Source of the DNA: Hyphomicrobiales bacterium
GTDB lineage: Bacteria; Pseudomonadota; Alphaproteobacteria; Rhizobiales; Rhizobiaceae
DNA: 38,167 nucleotides
Assembly (NCBI GenBank): GCA_900469445.1
Contig: UBXM01000037.1
Location: forward strand, 1 to 38,167
Direction: 5' to 3'
A program made the position numbers and the translations under genes. Within the stretch, counting starts at the first letter, position 1. Every line of letters begins with the position of its first letter. Shown here piece after piece: positions 17,498 to 25,840 of this stretch. Below the pieces are notes generated by a model, which had not been told where the DNA came from, did not search any database, and saw only the letters and a list, made by a program, of their open reading frames with translations.

Positions 17498-18535
17498 ATG
17501 TTGAACAATCCTCTCCCGATTTTCGATGGCCACAACGATGTGCTTCTGCGCTTGCGCCGTGGCGGCGGCAACGACCCGGTAAAGCGTTTTCTTGAGGGCG
17601 AGGATACGGGGCATATTGACCTGCCCCGCGCCAAGGCCGGCGGCCTGGCGGGTGGTCTATGCGCTATTTACGTTCCTTCGCCAAGCATGACGAAGGATGC
17701 AAACGGGGATTATCCAACGCCGACACAGCCTGATGCGCTCAACGAAACGCTGGCGATGGCGCGGCTTCTCTTCGATATCGAGGCGCGCTCCAATGGCGCC
17801 GTGACGGTATGCCGCACGGCAGATGACATCCGTCATTCGATCGACACGGGCAGCTTTGCCGCCGTCTTCCATATCGAAGGTGCCGAAGCGATCGCCGCCG
17901 ATCTCGATGCGCTGCACGTGCTTTATCAGGCCGGCCTGCGGACGCTCGGGCCGGTCTGGAGCCGGCCGAATGTCTTCGCTTACGGCGTGCCCTTCCGCTA
18001 CCCGTCGTCGCCGGATATCGGCCCGGGGCTTTCCGAAACGGGCAGGGACCTAATCCGTGCCTGTAACGAGCTGAAGATCATGGTCGACCTGTCGCATATG
18101 AACGAGGCAGGGTTCTGGGAGATCGCCAAGCTTTCCAAGGCGCCGCTCGTCGCATCGCATTCGAACGTGCATGCGCTGTGCAACCACAGCCGCAACTTGA
18201 CCGACCGCCAGCTCGACGCGATCCGCGATACGGGTGGCCTCGTCGGCATCAATTTCGGCGTGCTGTTCCTGCGGGATGACGGGGTGAAGGATGCGAATAC
18301 AAGCATCGATCTGCTGGTTCGTCATGTCGCCTATATCGCCGAGCGGATCGGCATCGATCACGTGGCGCTCGGTTCCGATTTCGACGGCACGACCATTCCG
18401 GCGGAAATGAAGGATGCGGCCGGATTGCCGCTTCTTGTCGATGCGCTACGCCGCCAAGGTTTCAACGATGCCGAGCTGAAGAAGATCGGCCATGAGAACT
18501 GGATTTCCGTTCTCGAGCGCAGCTGGGCTGCCTGA
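17498..18535 (+). CDS. Membrane-dipeptidase-family (M19) dipeptidase
   Basis: This 345-residue zinc dipeptidase of family M19 (renal dipeptidase family) hydrolyses dipeptides and tolerates a D-residue at the C-terminal position. The metal ligands are visible: H12-x-D14 in FDGHNDVLL, E127 in FHIEGAE, H200 in DLSHMNE and H221 in ASHSNVH. D294 in GSDFDGT corresponds to the catalytic aspartate. Bacterial members are soluble; no signal peptide or anchor is seen. I chose the ATG at 17498 because the fold begins right after it; upstream in-frame residues (ATG at 17414) are arginine-rich and look non-coding. It diverges from the peptide importer, and its specificity fits D-dipeptide breakdown. Confidence 0.88.
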   Translation: MLNNPLPIFDGHNDVLLRLRRGGGNDPVKRFLEGEDTGHIDLPRAKAGGLAGGLCAIYVPSPSMTKDANGDYPTPTQPDALNETLAMARLLFDIEARSNGAVTVCRTADDIRHSIDTGSFAAVFHIEGAEAIAADLDALHVLYQAGLRTLGPVWSRPNVFAYGVPFRYPSSPDIGPGLSETGRDLIRACNELKIMVDLSHMNEAGFWEIAKLSKAPLVASHSNVHALCNHSRNLTDRQLDAIRDTGGLVGINFGVLFLRDDGVKDANTSIDLLVRHVAYIAERIGIDHVALGSDFDGTTIPAEMKDAAGLPLLVDALRRQGFNDAELKKIGHENWISVLERSWAA

Positions 18536-18585
18536 ATGCCAAGCCGGTGCATTGCCCTGACGGGTAATACGCTGGCTGCGCATAG

Positions 18586-18620
18586 AGCGTGCCGTGTTAA
18601 TCCGGGATACAAGGCACGCT
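18586..18620. repeat. Weak inverted repeat after the dipeptidase gene
   Basis: AGCGTGCC (18586-18593) and GGCACGCT (18613-18620) can pair across a 19-base loop in the gap between convergent genes. It may contribute to termination, but there is no T-run, so this is a low-confidence call. Confidence 0.35.
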
Positions 18621-18657
18621 TAGGGGGACGCGAAAGCGCTGCGTCTTTTTGTTTGGC

Positions 18658-18699
18658 GCAATCCCAGCAAAACCGGTTTCCCGCTTTTGCTGGAACTGC
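18658..18699. repeat. Dispersed intergenic palindrome, copy 2
   Basis: This 42-base palindrome resembles the element at 9596-9639. Arms CCAGCAAAA (18664-18672) and TTTTGCTGG (18685-18693) are a perfect 9-bp stem around an ACCGG core, with outer arms GCAATCC and GGAACTGC. It lies between the convergent ends of the dipeptidase and GH105 genes and is followed by TTTT on the plus strand. Confidence 0.75.
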
Positions 18700-18708
18700 T
18701 TTTAAAGA

Positions 18709-19815
18709 TCAGGCGGCCTTCGCCTTGATCGCCAGCGTGGCTTCGGCATAGGCCATCATGAAGGGGCCGACGCCCTTTGCGTCGTCGGCCACGACCGCTT
18801 CCGTCAGATAGTATGGAGGCGAGCCGTCGCGATAGCGGCCATCGAAGGGGCCAAGGCCGGCGACCTGGCAAATGCCGACAAGACGGGTCTTTCCCTCTTC
18901 CTCAACAAGGCGTTTGTCGACGAGAGCTTCGGCTGCCTTCTGACCAGCCGCACGGATTTTCGGCGCTTCTTCCGGTGCGACCAGATCCATCCGCTCCGCC
19001 CGCAGCAAGGAATAGGCGAACATCGCGGATGCCGAGGTCTCGTCGTAGTTTCCGGCGAGATCGGGAGCATCGAGAACCTGAGGCCAGAGGCCGGATGGTT
19101 GCTGCCGCTCGGCGATGGCCAGAAGGATGGAGCGTGTCTGACGTCTCAGCGTCGCGGTTGCCGGATCGTCGGGGAGCACGGCAAGGATATCGACCAGCGC
19201 CATTGCGAGCCAGCCCACAGCGCGTGACCAGACGGCGGGGGACTTGCCGGTGACGGGATCCGACCATTTCTCGGCGCGGCTGTCGTCATAGCCGTGGACA
19301 TAAAGTCCGTTGCCGACCTGTGTCAGTGCAAGCGCCGTTGCCATTTGCTGCAGGGCGTCGGCGATGCGCGGGCTTTCTCCCGTTGCAAGCGCGTATTCCA
19401 CCTGGAAGGGGAGGCCCATGTAAAGGCCGTCCAGCCAGACCTGCGAAGGATAACGCTTCTTGTGCCAGTAGTTGCCGGCGGGGATACGCGGATGCGCATC
19501 GAGCTGTCCGATCAGGCGGCTTGCAGCTGCCCTGTATCGAGGATCGGCAGTCTCCCAGTTCAGGAAGAGCAGTGCCCGTCCGGGCAGGATGTTGTCTATG
19601 TTGAATTCTTCCGGGGTATAGCCCGCAAGGGTTCCATCCGGACCTACCTGCGGTGTGATCAGCCGCAGGAGATGATCGAGCCAGCGCTGCTCACCCGTCG
19701 CCTGGTAGAGCAGTTCGAGACCACGATAGATGCAGCCGTCCTCATAACACCAGGACCCCTGCTTATAGGCCTGATAGCTGTTGCAGAATTCGTCGAAATA
19801 GTCGGTGGGTTTCAT
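18709..19815 (-). CDS. GH105 unsaturated uronyl hydrolase (YteR/RhiN-like)
   Basis: This 368-residue protein is a glycoside hydrolase family 105 enzyme. The family removes the unsaturated galacturonyl residue left at the non-reducing end of pectin or rhamnogalacturonan fragments by lyases. The fold is an alpha/alpha barrel. The likely catalytic aspartate is D129 in VWLDGLYMGLP, and the surrounding YWHKKRYPSQ and HGYDDSRAEKW segments fit. No signal peptide is seen, so it acts on imported oligosaccharides. I chose the ATG at 19815, which overlaps the stop of the GH28 gene as ATGA. Being last in an operon with a GH28 galacturonase and a CUT1 importer, it points to pectin-fragment use. Exact linkage (rhamnogalacturonan or homogalacturonan) is not resolved. 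Confidence 0.87.
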   Translation of the reverse strand: MKPTDYFDEFCNSYQAYKQGSWCYEDGCIYRGLELLYQATGEQRWLDHLLRLITPQVGPDGTLAGYTPEEFNIDNILPGRALLFLNWETADPRYRAAASRLIGQLDAHPRIPAGNYWHKKRYPSQVWLDGLYMGLPFQVEYALATGESPRIADALQQMATALALTQVGNGLYVHGYDDSRAEKWSDPVTGKSPAVWSRAVGWLAMALVDILAVLPDDPATATLRRQTRSILLAIAERQQPSGLWPQVLDAPDLAGNYDETSASAMFAYSLLRAERMDLVAPEEAPKIRAAGQKAAEALVDKRLVEEEGKTRLVGICQVAGLGPFDGRYRDGSPPYYLTEAVVADDAKGVGPFMMAYAEATLAIKAKAA

Positions 19816-21377
19816 CGGGGCGCCAGTCGGTTCGGGAGGGATATCGGGGCGGGGGAAAGCAGGCTTGCGTCGTCGCAATCGATCTCGGCGTGCTCGCAGA
19901 GGATCTTTTCGTGACGCATTGGCCGCACGTCATCGGCCATGATGGGAGGTGCTGCTATGGCTGCCGGATCGGTGGAGTGGATACGCAGGCCGCGGATGCG
20001 GATATTGCGAACCGGCATTTCCGGCAGGCCGAGGAAGACGCCTGCGGCAAGTGCCAGACCATAGACATCCACGTCTTCGACATAGATGCCATCGACATAG
20101 GGTGTGCCTTCGACGACCGGTGCCGGAGCGCGGGACTGGACCCAGTCGTCATGGCCGTCGGCATCGCAGAAATAATGGACATTGGCCGAAAGCGTCACCA
20201 ATACGCCGTCCATTTTTACCCGACGCATGGAGATGTTGCTGATGCCGCCACCACGACCGCGGCGCGTCTTTATCCGCAGGCCGCGATCGGTGCCGACCAT
20301 GTCGCAATCCTCGACGGTCACATCGTGAACGCCGCCGGACATTTCCGAACCGATGACGACACCGCCGTGACCGCGTTCCATCAGGCAATGGCGGATAGTG
20401 ACGCCACGGGTTTCCTTCAGGTGATCGGCTTCACCCCTGTTGCCGCGCTTGCCGGCCTTGATGGCGATGCAATCATCGCCGACGGAAAAGCGCACGCCTT
20501 CGACGGTCACATTGCGGCAGCCCTCGGGATCGAAGCCATCGGTATTGGGGCTGTCATGAGGTGCCTGGATATGGAGCGCGACTGCCGCCAGTCCGTCGCA
20601 TCCCTGAGGGTGGACAGTCCAGGAGGGGGCGTTGCGGATGGTGAAGCCGAGAAGAAGGGTATCCTTGCAATCGACAAGGTGCAGGCCACGCGGGCGGCGC
20701 GCGCCATCGCGGGTTTCCTTCGGCCATGTCCACCAGTCGCCGGCATTGCCGGATCCATCGAGGATGCCTTTGCCTTCGATGGTCAGCCGTTCGGTGCCGA
20801 TCGCGTGGACCGGGGCTGCAAAGCAGGCATCGGGAAGGCCCTCCCAGCTGCCCAGCATGTGGCCATCTTCGGCACGTGCGGGCAGGATCGGCCAGCCGTC
20901 ACGGACGCTTGGTGCGCGAAGTGTCGCGCCTTCTGCAAGATGCAGCACCATGTCGCTTCGCAGCTTCAGGGGGAAGGCCGTCCAGATGCCGGGAGCGATA
21001 TAGAGCGTGCCGCCTGCGGGCGTATCCGCGAGCGCCTTGGCAAGGGCATCGGCATTGCTGCGCGCCGCGCCAAGGTCGGATAAGGACGCGTCCTCGATGA
21101 GGCCGTAATCGGTGGCCCGGACAAGGCCGGCGCAATCGCGGGTCCGGAATAAAAGAGGCTCGAAGCCTTCGGTCTCGAAGCGGTAATCGGTGGCCGGATA
21201 AAGGGTATCCAGGAGGGTGACGACGCTTGTTGCCGTTCCCTGCTGTACCGGTTCGCTTTCCCCGCTGCGCAACAGCCGCCAAGGCAACGGTTGCGGCAGG
21301 GCATAACGTGCGCCGGGCACAGCCAACCTTATGGCCGCGATCCGTGCGGAGATCGCAACTGAAATGGCTTTGTTCAT
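19812..21377 (-). CDS. GH28 galacturonase (exo-polygalacturonase-like), cytoplasmic
   Basis: This 521-residue protein is a family 28 glycoside hydrolase with a right-handed beta-helix fold that hydrolyses alpha-1,4-galacturonosyl linkages. All GH28 signatures are present: N278-T279-D280 (SPNTDGFD), G300-D301-D302 (GDDCIAIK), G336-H337-G338 and R368-I369-K370. Residues 5-80 form a small beta-rich domain with a PATDYRFE segment, like the fibronectin-type-III-like domain of bacterial exo-polygalacturonases. There is no signal peptide, which fits trimming of imported oligogalacturonides rather than attack on cell walls. I chose the ATG at 21377, preceded by GAGAG; a TTG at 21395 is in frame. Its stop overlaps the GH105 start. 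Confidence 0.88.
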   Translation of the reverse strand: MNKAISVAISARIAAIRLAVPGARYALPQPLPWRLLRSGESEPVQQGTATSVVTLLDTLYPATDYRFETEGFEPLLFRTRDCAGLVRATDYGLIEDASLSDLGAARSNADALAKALADTPAGGTLYIAPGIWTAFPLKLRSDMVLHLAEGATLRAPSVRDGWPILPARAEDGHMLGSWEGLPDACFAAPVHAIGTERLTIEGKGILDGSGNAGDWWTWPKETRDGARRPRGLHLVDCKDTLLLGFTIRNAPSWTVHPQGCDGLAAVALHIQAPHDSPNTDGFDPEGCRNVTVEGVRFSVGDDCIAIKAGKRGNRGEADHLKETRGVTIRHCLMERGHGGVVIGSEMSGGVHDVTVEDCDMVGTDRGLRIKTRRGRGGGISNISMRRVKMDGVLVTLSANVHYFCDADGHDDWVQSRAPAPVVEGTPYVDGIYVEDVDVYGLALAAGVFLGLPEMPVRNIRIRGLRIHSTDPAAIAAPPIMADDVRPMRHEKILCEHAEIDCDDASLLSPAPISLPNRLAPR

Positions 21378-21397
21378 CGTTTCTCTCTTGAGCAAAC

Positions 21398-21428
21398 CAC
21401 CATCCGGCCTTTGTCAGGCCGGATGGTG
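21398..21428. repeat. Strong intercistronic hairpin after the binding-protein gene
   Basis: CACCATCCGGCCT (21398-21410) and AGGCCGGATGGTG (21416-21428) form a perfect 13-bp stem with loop TTGTC. On the minus strand it starts 15 bases after the stop of the binding-protein gene and ends 21 bases before the GH28 ATG, without a U-run. Its placement matches the hairpin after the binding-protein gene at 5937-5960. Probable role: mRNA stabilisation or partial attenuation. Confidence 0.78.
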
Positions 21429-21442
21429 AGCGTCATCTGCGC

Positions 21443-22711
21443 TTAGTCGAACTTGGCGAGGGCGTCGTTCACGCCGTCGATGATCTGTTCGGCAGCTTCC
21501 TTCTCATCGATCTGCTCGTAGGCGTATTCTTCGAGCGTATCGATGATGATGCCGCGGATGACCGGGTTCTCGTCGAAGGGCGAAATCGTCGGGCCGGTGG
21601 AGGCCATGACGATGGCATTGGCGGCCTGAACTTCCGGCTCACCTGCATTCGTCAGCCGCGCCATTGCAGCCTTGGAGGCCGGAATACCGCGCGAGGTGCC
21701 GAGAACATCGATGCCTTCCGGCTCGTTCAGCAGGCAGTTGGTGATCTGTGCTGCCGCTTCCGGGTTCTTCGAATTCTTGGAGATGGAGAACACCATCGAC
21801 GGCTTGCGGAAGACGCCTTCGGTTTTACCATTGGCCATCGTCAGCATCGGCACCGGCTTCAGGACCTGACCTTCCTTCAGCGGATCGGCATATTTCGAAT
21901 AGGTCGAATCCCATTCATAGGAGCCTGCGATCTTGCCTTCCGACCATGCCGGCTTTTCGAAGAGGTTGACGTTGCCATCGGCTGCTTCCTGCTTCTGCGA
22001 GCGGATCGCGCCGGTTTCCACGAGCTTGCCGAGGAAGCCGATGCCGGTTGCCAGTTCTTCAGGCGTCCAGGCGACGCGGTTGGTCTTGGGGTCCACCATG
22101 CCCTTGCCGGTCGCCTGCGTTACCGCCAGCGTCATCAGAAGATGGGCCGTCTCCTTGACCGCGTTGAAGGTGTAATAATCCGGGCCGAGCTTCTCCTTGA
22201 CCGTCTTGGTCATCTCAAAGAATTCGTCCCAGGTCTTGGGCACTTCCACGCCGGCTTTTTCGAGCGTCGTCGTGTTGAAGAAGAAGACGCGACCCGAGGT
22301 GGAGACCGACAGGCCCTGCAATACGCCATTCGTCGAGCCGGATTCCAGATCACCCTCGGTCCAGTTGGACAGGTCGATGTCCTTCAGCGTGCGCAGGTCG
22401 GCGAACCCATTGCCGTTCTTGGAGAACAGGGGCAACCACGGCCAGTTGACCTGGATGATGTCGGCTTCCGTCTTGCCCGCCATCTGGGTGGTCAGCTTTT
22501 CCAGATAACCGTCAAAGCCGGTGAACTCGCCTTTCACGGTATGTCCGTATTTGGCGCCGCAGGCGGCAATCGCCTTCTGCGTTGCGACGTGGCGGCTTTC
22601 ACCACCCCACCACGACATGCGCAATTCCGCAGCGCTAGCCGACGGCGCCATCGCGATGACCGCGAGGGCCGTGCCGGCAAGAACGATTGATGATTTCAAT
22701 ATGCTCTTCAT
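21443..22711 (-). CDS. Oligogalacturonide-type ABC transporter solute-binding protein
   Basis: This 422-residue secreted receptor has a Sec signal peptide of about 27 residues (MKSILKSSIV start, cleavage after ASA before AELRMSWWGG). The rest fits family 1 sugar-binding proteins, with WWGGESRH at the start and a GFDGYLEKLTTQMAG segment near residue 65. The ATG is preceded by the strong ribosome site GAGGAGG. It is the fourth gene of the operon, after two permeases and the ATPase, and is followed by GH28 and GH105 enzymes. By analogy with TogB of the oligogalacturonide importer TogMNAB, the ligand is inferred to be a short galacturonide. The family itself would allow other oligosaccharides. 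Confidence 0.87.
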   Translation of the reverse strand: MKSILKSSIVLAGTALAVIAMAPSASAAELRMSWWGGESRHVATQKAIAACGAKYGHTVKGEFTGFDGYLEKLTTQMAGKTEADIIQVNWPWLPLFSKNGNGFADLRTLKDIDLSNWTEGDLESGSTNGVLQGLSVSTSGRVFFFNTTTLEKAGVEVPKTWDEFFEMTKTVKEKLGPDYYTFNAVKETAHLLMTLAVTQATGKGMVDPKTNRVAWTPEELATGIGFLGKLVETGAIRSQKQEAADGNVNLFEKPAWSEGKIAGSYEWDSTYSKYADPLKEGQVLKPVPMLTMANGKTEGVFRKPSMVFSISKNSKNPEAAAQITNCLLNEPEGIDVLGTSRGIPASKAAMARLTNAGEPEVQAANAIVMASTGPTISPFDENPVIRGIIIDTLEEYAYEQIDEKEAAEQIIDGVNDALAKFD

Positions 22712-22741
22712 GTGTGCCTCCTCAAATTTGGCTTGATCTGG

Positions 22742-23857
22742 TTATGCCGCAATGCTGCCTCCATGCAGCGAAACGTTGCGGCCGTCTGACTTGTCGAAAA
22801 CGTGCAATGTTTTCGGGTCGGGGCGCAGGCGGATCACTTCGGATTGCCCCCGTGCCTCGAATTCTGCGGCGCCGACCACGCTGATCAGCCTGCGGCCTTC
22901 GCAATCGGCATGCATGTAGACCTCGTGGCCCATGAACTCGGCATTGACGAGCTTGGCCTGCAAAGCCGGGCCTTCGCTCACCAGCGAGAACTGCTGCGGG
23001 CGGATGCCGAGAACGGCGCTGCCGGGCTGGCTGGAAAGCCGGGCGGCAAGATCGTTGCCGAGCGCCAGGCGCTGACCGCCCAGAATGAATTCACCGCCCT
23101 CCATCGCGCCTTCGACGAGGTTCATTTCCGGCGTGCCGATGAAGCCGGCGACAAAAAGATTGGCCGGAGCGTTGTAGAGTTCCTTCGGGGTGGCGACCTG
23201 CATGATGCGACCGGCCTGCATGACGCAGATGCGGTCACCCATGGTCATGGCTTCCGTCTGGTCATGGGTGACGTAAACGACGGTCGGCGAGCTGCCCTCC
23301 GCCTTCAGCTGGCGGTGCAGATCGGTGATGCGGACGCGCATCGAGGCGCGCAGCTTGGCGTCGAGGTTCGACAGCGGTTCGTCGAAAAGGAAGACGCCGG
23401 GATTCTTGATCAATGCGCGGCCGAGCGCGACACGCTGGGCCTGACCGCCCGACAGCTGTTTCGGCAGTCGATCGAGCAGCGGTTCGATTTCGAGAATTTC
23501 GGCGACCTTGTCTACGGCCGCCTGGATTTCCGCCTTCGGACGACCTGCGATACGCAGGCCGAAGGAGAGATTGCCGCGCACTTTCATATGCGGGTAAAGC
23601 GCATAGTTCTGGAACACCATGGCAATCTGCCGCTTGCTTGGCGAAAGATCATTGACGCGTTCTCCGCCGATGATGACATCGCCACCGGTAATGTCTTCGA
23701 GGCCGGCGATCATGCGCAGCGTCGTCGACTTGGCGCAGCCCGACGGGCCGACCAGAACCATGAACTCGCCGTCCTTGATGTCGAGATTGATGCCGTGAAC
23801 GACCTTGTTGGTCTTGTTGTAGACTTTCTCGAGGTTTTTCAGTTGTACCTGTGCCAT
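22742..23857 (-). CDS. Sugar ABC transporter ATP-binding protein, UgpC/TogA type
   Basis: This 371-residue ATPase carries Walker A GPSGCAKST at residues 37-45 (alanine replaces the more common glycine before the lysine, as in many rhizobial members), signature LSGGQAQRVALGRAL near 135 and Walker B VFLFDEPLSNLD near 155. The C-terminal third is the TOBE/OB regulatory region of MalK-like ATPases. I chose the ATG at 23857, one base after the stop of the permease gene; upstream residues in frame are serine- and arginine-rich and overlap that permease. It energises uptake through the two permeases just upstream. Confidence 0.88.
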   Translation of the reverse strand: MAQVQLKNLEKVYNKTNKVVHGINLDIKDGEFMVLVGPSGCAKSTTLRMIAGLEDITGGDVIIGGERVNDLSPSKRQIAMVFQNYALYPHMKVRGNLSFGLRIAGRPKAEIQAAVDKVAEILEIEPLLDRLPKQLSGGQAQRVALGRALIKNPGVFLFDEPLSNLDAKLRASMRVRITDLHRQLKAEGSSPTVVYVTHDQTEAMTMGDRICVMQAGRIMQVATPKELYNAPANLFVAGFIGTPEMNLVEGAMEGGEFILGGQRLALGNDLAARLSSQPGSAVLGIRPQQFSLVSEGPALQAKLVNAEFMGHEVYMHADCEGRRLISVVGAAEFEARGQSEVIRLRPDPKTLHVFDKSDGRNVSLHGGSIAA

Positions 23858-23858
23858 G

Positions 23859-24764
23859 TCAGCCCTTTCTGCCTCCCGCAGAGATTCCTTCGATGAAGTA
23901 CCGTTGCGCCGCGAAGAACACGACAAGCGCCGGGGTGATGGTAAGCACCGACATCGCCAGGATGCGGTTCCATTCGAAGGCTTCGGTTGTATCGATTGAG
24001 AGTTTGAGCGCGAGGCTCACCGGATATTTGTCGACCGACGAGATGTAGATCAGCGGTCCGAGGAAGTCGTTCATCGTCCACATGAACTGGAACAGGCAGA
24101 CCGAGACCAGTGCCGGTCCGAGCATGGGGACGACGATGAAGATCAGCGTCTGCAGGCTGTTTGCGCCATCGACGCGGGCGGCCTCCTCCATGTCCGTCGG
24201 CAGCGAGCGCAGGAACTGCACCAGCATGAAGACGAAGAAGGCATCACCGGCGAGCGCCGAGGGCACCCAGAGCGGCAGGAAACTATCCAGCCAGCCGAGA
24301 TCCCGGAAGAGGATATATTGCGGGATGCGGGTGACGACGTTCGGCAGAAGCAGGACGGCGATGACCGATCCGAACAGGATCTTCTTGAACGGAAAATCGA
24401 AGCGGGCAAACGCGTAGGCCACCATCGTGCAGGAAATCGCCGTGCCGATGACTTTCGGCAGGATGATCAGGAACGAATTCCAGAAAAACCGGCCGAATGT
24501 ATAGGGCGTGGAGGTCTGCCAGCCCTGGATGTAACCTTCGAGCGTCGGGCTTTCCGGCAGGAAGCCTGCGCCGGCAAAGATCTCCGAATTGGTCTTGAAG
24601 CTCGCGCCGACCAGCCAGATCAGCGGATAGAGCATCAGGAAACCGACGCCGAAGAGCAGCGAATAACGGACGACTGCGGAGATGAGGTCCATACGGGCCC
24701 GCTTTGCAGCGGCGGCTTCATCCAGGCTGCGAGCCGTGGTTTTGGGCAAAGTCATATCGGTCAT
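23859..24764 (-). CDS. Sugar ABC transporter permease, MalG/TogN type
   Basis: This 301-residue inner-membrane permease has a hydrophilic N-terminal tail, a first membrane segment at about residues 33-53 and the EAA loop near residues 187-210 (MEEAARVDGANSLQTLIFIV). The ATG at 24764 has GGAG seven bases upstream and lies three bases after the stop of the first permease. It pairs with that protein in the importer. The pectin context comes from the GH28 and GH105 genes of the same operon. Confidence 0.88.
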   Translation of the reverse strand: MTDMTLPKTTARSLDEAAAAKRARMDLISAVVRYSLLFGVGFLMLYPLIWLVGASFKTNSEIFAGAGFLPESPTLEGYIQGWQTSTPYTFGRFFWNSFLIILPKVIGTAISCTMVAYAFARFDFPFKKILFGSVIAVLLLPNVVTRIPQYILFRDLGWLDSFLPLWVPSALAGDAFFVFMLVQFLRSLPTDMEEAARVDGANSLQTLIFIVVPMLGPALVSVCLFQFMWTMNDFLGPLIYISSVDKYPVSLALKLSIDTTEAFEWNRILAMSVLTITPALVVFFAAQRYFIEGISAGGRKG

Positions 24765-24767
24765 GGC

Positions 24768-25649
24768 TCAGCTCCTCTTGTCGCCGGCGTAATAGACCCA
24801 CTTCTTCGAGGACCAGAAGGCCACGAGCGTGAGCACCATGATGATGGCGAAGAGCACCCAGGCGATCGCCGAGGCGTAGCCCATGTTGAACTTCTTGAAA
24901 GCCTCCTCGTAGATGTAGAGGGGCAGGAGATAGGTGGATTTCAGCGGTCCGCCCTGGGTGATGATGTAGGGGCCGTTGAACTCCTGGAAGGCCTGGACCA
25001 TCTGCATGACGAGGTTGAAAAAGATGACCGGCGTCAGCAGCGGCAGTGTCACGAAGAAGAAGGTCATGACCTTGCCCGCACCGTCGATGGAGGCTGCTTC
25101 GTAAAGCGACTTGTCGATCGACTGCAGGGCCGCCAGGAAGATCACCATGGCCGAGCCGAACTGCCAGCAACGCAGCAGCGTGATGGTGAAAAGCGCATTT
25201 GTCGGGTCGCCGAACCAGTCGACGGGCGTGAGGCCAACCGAAGCAATCGCCATGTTGACGAGGCCTTCGGCCGAAAACAGGTAACGCCACAGAACCGCGA
25301 TGGCGATCGAACCGCCGAGGATGGAGGGGACGTAAAATGCCGTCCGGAAGAGATTAATGAATTTAAGCTTATAGTTGAGTATGGCGGCGATGAAGAGTGC
25401 GAAGGCAAGCTTCAACGGCACGGTGGAAAATACATAAAGAAGCGTGACGGTCAGCGACTTGTCGAATGTGCGGTCGCGCGTGAACAGGCGCTCGTAGTTG
25501 GATAACCCGGTCCATTGCGGGCTGCTCATCAGGTCGTAACTGGTGAAGCTGAGATAAAGAGACGTTAAAAAAGGGATGGCCGTGAAAATGACGAGGCCGA
25601 TCAAATAAGGGGCCAGATAGGCATAGCCCAGTAAACGCTGCGCCCTCAT
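24768..25649 (-). CDS. Sugar ABC transporter permease, MalF/TogM type
   Basis: This 293-residue permease is the first structural gene of the pectin operon. A first membrane segment at about residues 12-32 (LAPYLIGLVIFTAIPFL) is followed by the short loop usual for UgpA-like permeases, unlike the inserted permease of region 1. The EAA loop is near residues 185-205 (LYEAASIDGAGKVMTFFFVT). I chose the ATG at 25649, preceded by GGAGG; in-frame residues further upstream are arginine-rich and lack a ribosome site. A leader of at least 130 bases with two Shine-Dalgarno-like blocks precedes it. Confidence 0.88.
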   Translation of the reverse strand: MRAQRLLGYAYLAPYLIGLVIFTAIPFLTSLYLSFTSYDLMSSPQWTGLSNYERLFTRDRTFDKSLTVTLLYVFSTVPLKLAFALFIAAILNYKLKFINLFRTAFYVPSILGGSIAIAVLWRYLFSAEGLVNMAIASVGLTPVDWFGDPTNALFTITLLRCWQFGSAMVIFLAALQSIDKSLYEAASIDGAGKVMTFFFVTLPLLTPVIFFNLVMQMVQAFQEFNGPYIITQGGPLKSTYLLPLYIYEEAFKKFNMGYASAIAWVLFAIIMVLTLVAFWSSKKWVYYAGDKRS

Positions 25650-25756
25650 GTGACGCCTCCAACGGGCAAATAACACCCGGTTATGAGAAATACATTTTTG
25701 TGCAAATCAAATTCCTCCTCCAGCCAATAGGTGCAAGGCTGTTATGCGTCAGTGGC

Positions 25757-25780
25757 TTAGCTGGAAGTCTGAACAATCAT
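25757..25780 (-). other. Possible seven-codon leader minicistron
   Basis: An ATG ten bases after GGAGGAGG opens a frame encoding M-I-V-Q-T-S-S before TAA. The ribosome site is stronger than that of most genes here. The product has no run of a single amino acid, so classic attenuation is not evident. Its expression is untested. Confidence 0.35.
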
Positions 25781-25818
25781 CAATTCCGTTCCTCCTCCAG
25801 TATTTAGCGTGACATAAT

Positions 25819-25840
25819 TTCATTTTCGGCCGAGAATGAA
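25819..25840. promoter_or_regulatory. Near-perfect 22-bp palindrome upstream of araC-type gene
   Basis: TTCATTTTCGG is followed directly by an inverted copy with one mismatched pair (10 of 11 pairs match). It ends 21 bases before the AraC-type ATG. This is a likely binding site for a dimeric regulator. AraC proteins usually bind direct repeats, so the cognate factor may be another protein. Confidence 0.55.
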
